Shown here piece by piece: positions 14,594 to 16,770 of a DNA stretch of 16,770 nt. The notes beneath the pieces were generated by a model. It made no database searches, was not told the DNA's origin, and saw only the letters and a list, made by a program, of their open reading frames with translations. Both the position numbers and the translations under genes were made by a program. Origin of the DNA: Euryhalocaulis sp050486445. Lineage in GTDB: Bacteria; Pseudomonadota; Alphaproteobacteria; Caulobacterales; Maricaulaceae. The stretch spans positions 1 to 16,770 of the forward strand of contig JBJHDH010000044.1 of the NCBI GenBank assembly GCA_050486445.1, in the 5' to 3' direction. Positions within the stretch are counted from its first letter, which is position 1, and each line of letters starts with the position of its first letter.

Positions 14594-14670
14594 GACATGC
14601 TCACAGTGATAATGATGCCGATCAGAAAGAGGGCGAAAGAGATCAGCAGATTTCCGTACACATCCCTCAC
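14590..14670 (-). CDS. Predicted 26-aa hydrophobic peptide between two SdpI-like genes
   Basis: This short ORF starts with GTG at 14670, overlapping the stop of the upstream SdpI-like gene (GTGA). It ends with a TGA that overlaps the ATG of the downstream one (ATGA). GGAG lies 6 bases before the GTG, a better ribosome-binding site than that of the following gene. The product starts VRDVYGN, has a single hydrophobic helix (LLISFALFLIGIIITV) and ends SMS, so it is a plausible one-pass membrane peptide. Both gene overlaps and the ribosome-binding site argue for real translation, either for its own function or as a coupling device for the downstream gene. No homolog is recognised. Confidence 0.6.
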   Translation of the reverse strand: MRDVYGNLLISFALFLIGIIITVSMS

Positions 14671-15398
14671 GGCGCGCTCCGGGATTTCAGGGCGATGCGG
14701 AACATGATCCAGACGGCCGCCGTGCCGCCGATGATGAAAATGCTTGCGGTCACAACGACAGAGACCAGCGCAGCCAATGGCAGGAACGCGGCCAGTCCGA
14801 GCATCAGGCCGAACATCACCGTCAGCCAGCCGCCGAGGCGATTGTATCTGATATGCGCGGCCGGATTCTGCTCCGGCGCGCGGGGCGTCGGGATTCTGGG
14901 CCAGACATTCCCAAAATAGATCGACAGGGCCCCTGTCCCCAGCAATATCGCGCGAAGAACCCACTCTCCGGCGGTGGCGGGCAATTGCAGCAAGCCAACA
15001 CTCGCGCCCAGCCAGGCAGACTGGGCCGCGATCATGATCGCACACATCCCTGTGACGAACACCGCCCCGGCATTGGCTACGCGCTCAACATTGCGGGCGT
15101 CGTCCGCGTTCATCGGAAAGCTCCCGTCCGGCTGCGCGGCGGGGCGGCTGCGCCCGTAGATCGCGCTGCTGATCCAGAGCAGGATGATCGTGAGCGGCCC
15201 CATGATGATGGGCGTCCACAGACCGGCGAGTACCGCGCCCGGCGCCGCGCCGGTGGTCAGCAAGCCGCGCGTGAAGATGATCGCGGACAGGGCAAGGCTG
15301 AGGGAGAGCATCGCGATATATGTACGCCGCGTCCTGCGGTCGTGGCGCTGGAAGAATGGGGCCATGTCGGCCGGGGTGGTGTGGATTGCGCCGGTCAT
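14667..15398 (-). CDS. SdpI-like integral membrane protein (first copy)
   Basis: The 243-aa protein has about six predicted membrane segments, beginning near IAMLSLSLALSAIIF (28-42) and TPIIMGPLTIILLWI (62-76). Its C-terminal half has YFGNVWPRIPTPRAP (161-175) and HIRYNRLGGWLTVMFG (182-197), the same GN-V-x-P and H-x-R-x-N-R-x-x-GW pattern as the neighbouring 13862-14593 product, so the two look like diverged paralogs of equal length. Unlike that neighbour it has no obvious DUF1648 segment. The start at 15398 shares one base with the regulator's stop (TGATG) and has GGAGAAG upstream. It probably forms with the ArsR gene an sdpRI-like pair. Its ligand or toxin is unknown. Confidence 0.75.
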   Translation of the reverse strand: MTGAIHTTPADMAPFFQRHDRRTRRTYIAMLSLSLALSAIIFTRGLLTTGAAPGAVLAGLWTPIIMGPLTIILLWISSAIYGRSRPAAQPDGSFPMNADDARNVERVANAGAVFVTGMCAIMIAAQSAWLGASVGLLQLPATAGEWVLRAILLGTGALSIYFGNVWPRIPTPRAPEQNPAAHIRYNRLGGWLTVMFGLMLGLAAFLPLAALVSVVVTASIFIIGGTAAVWIMFRIALKSRSAP

Positions 15399-15712
15399 CA
15401 GCTTCTCCTTGCCGCGGGTTTGCGCGCGGGCGTGGCGGCGCGGCCGGGCTTTACATTGAGTTCCAGCGCCCCGGCGAAGGCGAGCAGCGCCTCCTCCAGC
15501 ACGGACGCATTCAGCCAATAGGTGACGTGCTTGCCGTCTTTCTCGCTGCCGATCAGCTCCGCCTCGCGCAGCACGGCGAAATGCGCCGAGAGAGTGGGTT
15601 TGGAGACATGGAAATGCTCCGCGATCTCGCCGGCCGTCATCGGCCGCGCCTTCAGCAATTGAAGGATTTTGCGCCGCGTCGGGTCGGCGAGGGCCTTGAA
15701 CACATTGCTCAT
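15398..15712 (-). CDS. ArsR/SdpR-type autorepressor
   Basis: The 104-aa winged-helix protein opens with MSNVFKALADPTRRKILQLL, followed by MTAGEIAEHFHVSKPTLSAHFAVLREAELI (recognition helix) and KHVTYWLN (wing). The order and wording closely resemble SdpR of Bacillus subtilis as I remember it, and it lacks the ELCVC metal site of true arsenic/metal ArsR sensors. In the sdp system SdpR represses sdpRI and is sequestered at the membrane by SdpI when toxin is present; the same circuit is inferred here from the coupled SdpI-like gene. The C-terminus is a basic Ala/Pro/Arg tail. No Shine-Dalgarno precedes the ATG and the predicted -10 element ends about 9 bases before it, so the transcript is probably leaderless. 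Confidence 0.9.
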   Translation of the reverse strand: MSNVFKALADPTRRKILQLLKARPMTAGEIAEHFHVSKPTLSAHFAVLREAELIGSEKDGKHVTYWLNASVLEEALLAFAGALELNVKPGRAATPARKPAARRS

Positions 15713-15718
15713 CGTTTT

Positions 15719-15750
15719 GATAGTTAGCCAAGCATCGAAATGAGAGTCAA
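15719..15750 (-). promoter_or_regulatory. Promoter and imperfect palindromic operator of the SdpR/SdpI-like operon
   Basis: On the minus strand TTGACT (15750-15745) is followed after 17 bases by CTAACT (15727-15722). The segment 15719-15736 is an 18-base imperfect palindrome of form GATnnTTnGCnAAnnATC that covers the -10 element. This position fits autorepression. The inferred transcript start falls about 3 bases before the ATG. Confidence 0.5.
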
Positions 15751-15820
15751 GCTGCTTCTATGATCAAGAGACAGGAGGAAATCGCTTCCGCCCCCTGAGA
15801 GTCTGACTCATAATTGATAC

Positions 15821-15965
15821 TATTCCCCGGAATGCGCGCAGCGCATATCCGGGGCCCAGGAAAAATTTCTAAGCAGGACGCCCCGGATTTAATCCGGGGT
15901 CGCCGGACATTTTTCCATTACGAATCTGGGCCCCGGATGCACGCTGTCGCGTGCTCCGGGGAATA
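15821..15965. repeat. REPIN-like element: two inverted REP hairpins around a central palindrome
   Basis: The 145-bp element has 11-bp terminal inverted repeats TATTCCCCGGA / TCCGGGGAATA. Hairpin 1 (15825-15854) and hairpin 3 (15931-15961) are each a 13-bp stem CCCCGGA...TCCGGGG with one bulged base. They lie in opposite orientation and are both bordered on the inner side by CCCAG/CTGGG. Between them is a near-perfect palindrome CCCCGGATT-T-AATCCGGGG (15881-15899). The inner stem bases differ between hairpins 1 and 3 but remain paired. No coding capacity. It fills much of the gap between the SdpR/SdpI-like operon and bfr. Confidence 0.75.
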
Positions 15966-16078
15966 ACGTATTGATGCGGCAGATGCTCAGGATGAGCGGC
16001 GCACCTGAAAATGCGACTAGGTATCGCCCGCAAACATCCTTGTTGCGGCAACGGCTTGCGCGCGGTTAGGGTCGAGTC
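15966..16078 (+). other. Upstream region of bfr without a clear promoter
   Basis: Two short inverted repeats are visible, GCTCA-GGA-TGAGC (15985-15997) and GTTGC-G-GCAAC (16042-16052). The second is 26 bases before the bfr ATG and is a possible operator. I see no convincing -35/-10 pair, Fur box or Irr box. Confidence 0.3.
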
Positions 16079-16576
16079 ATGAAGGGCGACTCAAAAACCA
16101 TCGAATATCTGAACGCGGCGCTGACCAACGAGCTGACCGCGATCAATCAGTATTTCCTGCATTCGCGCATGCTGGCCAACTGGGGCGTCAGCGAACTTGC
16201 CAAGAAGGAATATGAAGAATCCATCGAGGAGATGAAGCACGCCGACCGGCTGATCGCGCGCATTCTTTTCCTCGACGGCCTGCCGAATCTGCAAAAGCTG
16301 CATCTGCTGAAGATCGGCGAGACGCTGGAAGAGGTGCTGAACGCCGACCTCTCCACCGAGATGGAGGCGGTGCCCCTGTTGAAAGAGGCCATCGCCCACG
16401 CGGAGTCGGTGCAGGACTATGTCAGCCGAGAGCTGTTCGTGGACATTCTGGAGTCCGAAGAAGAGCATGTCGACTGGCTGGAGACGCAGGTGGCGCTGCT
16501 GAAACGTCTGGGCGAGGCGAATTTCATCCTGCTGCAATCCGAACCCAACGAACATGTAGGGCCGGACCCGGCCTGA
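16079..16576 (+). CDS. bfr: Bacterioferritin
   Basis: The 165-aa protein is a heme-containing ferritin that forms a 24-mer iron-storage shell in the cytoplasm. All ferroxidase-centre ligands are present at the standard numbering: E18, E51, H54, E94, E127 and H130. M52, the axial heme ligand contributed by each subunit of a dimer, is also present. The four-helix bundle is full length, and the start needs no adjustment for the numbering to match E. coli Bfr. The ribosome-binding site is modest (TTAGGG about 8 bases before the ATG). Bfd, its electron donor for iron release, is encoded at 11850-12050, separated by the SdpR/SdpI-like operon rather than adjacent. Confidence 0.97.
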   Translation: MKGDSKTIEYLNAALTNELTAINQYFLHSRMLANWGVSELAKKEYEESIEEMKHADRLIARILFLDGLPNLQKLHLLKIGETLEEVLNADLSTEMEAVPLLKEAIAHAESVQDYVSRELFVDILESEEEHVDWLETQVALLKRLGEANFILLQSEPNEHVGPDPA

Positions 16577-16588
16577 GCCGGGGCGTAA

Positions 16589-16612
16589 TCCTCCCCCCTG
16601 AACGGGGGAGGA
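16589..16612. terminator. Hairpin between bfr and the convergent partial gene
   Basis: TCCTCCCCC and GGGGGAGGA form a perfect 9-bp stem with a 6-base loop, 12 bases after the bfr stop and 2 bases past the stop of the convergent gene. It lacks a clean T-run on either strand, so it may be a bidirectional but factor-assisted terminator. Confidence 0.5.
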
Positions 16613-16614
16613 AC

Positions 16615-16770
16615 TTACATTCTTGCTTCCGCTGCGTGCGGCGGCGCGCTGGCGACCCGGTTGACCGTGTCGCGCACCGAGCGCACCGCCATGTCCAGCC
16701 GCAGCACGGCCATATCCAGATCCACCAGATCCACCGCGACGATGCGGTCGCATTCGGGGCAGCAATAGCC
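16615..16770 (-). CDS. Partial hypothetical protein with a CCPEC motif (5' end outside the window)
   Basis: The frame is open from the right edge of the window to a TAA at 16617-16615, giving the last 51 residues of a protein. It opens with GYCCPECDRIVAVDLVDLD, a Cys cluster that could be half of a zinc or iron-sulfur site. A heptad-like helical stretch follows (LDMAVLRLDMAVRSVRDTVN) and an Ala/Pro tail. I do not recognise the family. The start, full length and the rest of any metal site lie outside the window. Confidence 0.55.
   Translation of the reverse strand, partial: GYCCPECDRIVAVDLVDLDMAVLRLDMAVRSVRDTVNRVASAPPHAAEARM

Noticed and set aside
14671..15045. A longer reading of the frame that contains the 26-aa peptide
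   Set aside because: The part upstream of 14670 is out-of-frame shadow of the SdpI-like gene. Only the segment from the GTG at 14670 has a ribosome-binding site and meaningful overlaps.
15398..15712. Arsenic- or metal-sensing ArsR
   Set aside because: It lacks the Cys-rich metal site of the recognition helix and has no arsenic or metal gene in its operon; the sequence and the coupled SdpI-like gene point to an SdpR type.
15821..15965. CRISPR-like repeat array
   Set aside because: Only three hairpins in mixed orientation with unequal spacers; the pattern is that of REP/REPIN sequences.

Overview
The window is GC-rich (dense antisense open frames, few A/T tracts outside promoters) and reads as a chromosomal segment of an alphaproteobacterium, possibly of the Caulobacterales/Maricaulales/Hyphomonadaceae type. 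That placement is an inference from the gene set (UbiA, QueH, Rnk, Bfr, an HME-RND pump), from frequent short gene overlaps, and from CCCCGGA-type palindromic repeats. There are 18 supported coding regions, one of them running off the right edge. I see no rRNA, tRNA, CRISPR array, insertion sequence or phage gene.

Layout from left to right. (1) 77-730 is a glutathione S-transferase-like gene, convergent with a four-gene leftward operon (6058 to 734). That operon encodes a small secreted His-rich protein, a lipoprotein RND adaptor with a His/Asp-rich N-terminus, a CzcA/CusA-type heavy-metal RND pump, and an AlkA-type DNA glycosylase whose start overlaps the pump's stop. No outer-membrane channel gene is present. 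(2) queH (epoxyqueuosine reductase) is convergent with rnk (RNA polymerase-binding regulator). rnk has a structured leader, and upstream of it on the same strand is ubiA (ubiquinone prenyltransferase). (3) Divergent from ubiA, a PadR regulator with a strong promoter and palindromic operator forms an operon with a six-TM protein carrying a HAAS-like N-terminal domain. A Na/Pi cotransporter gene follows; its ribosome-binding site lies in one arm of a long inverted repeat. (4) bfd (bacterioferritin-associated ferredoxin) sits behind a Fur-box-like palindrome and ends in a clear intrinsic terminator. (5) A leftward operon from 15712 to 12109 holds an SdpR-like ArsR regulator, an SdpI-like membrane protein, a previously hidden 26-aa hydrophobic peptide, a second SdpI-like protein with a DUF1648 region, and a lipoprotein serine hydrolase with a duplicated N-terminal domain. 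(6) A REPIN-like element of three hairpins separates that operon from bfr (bacterioferritin). A partial minus-strand gene with a CCPEC motif follows.

Functional threads: metal handling (RND operon, bfd and bfr, which together would form the iron storage/release pair), envelope sensing or immunity (the SdpR/SdpI-like operon and the PadR/HAAS pair), and housekeeping (queuosine, ubiquinone, Rnk, DNA repair). The best candidate for something undescribed is the SdpR/SdpI-like operon: two paralogous SdpI-like proteins with a translationally coupled micro-peptide between them, plus a secreted hydrolase, behind a probably leaderless, autoregulated promoter.
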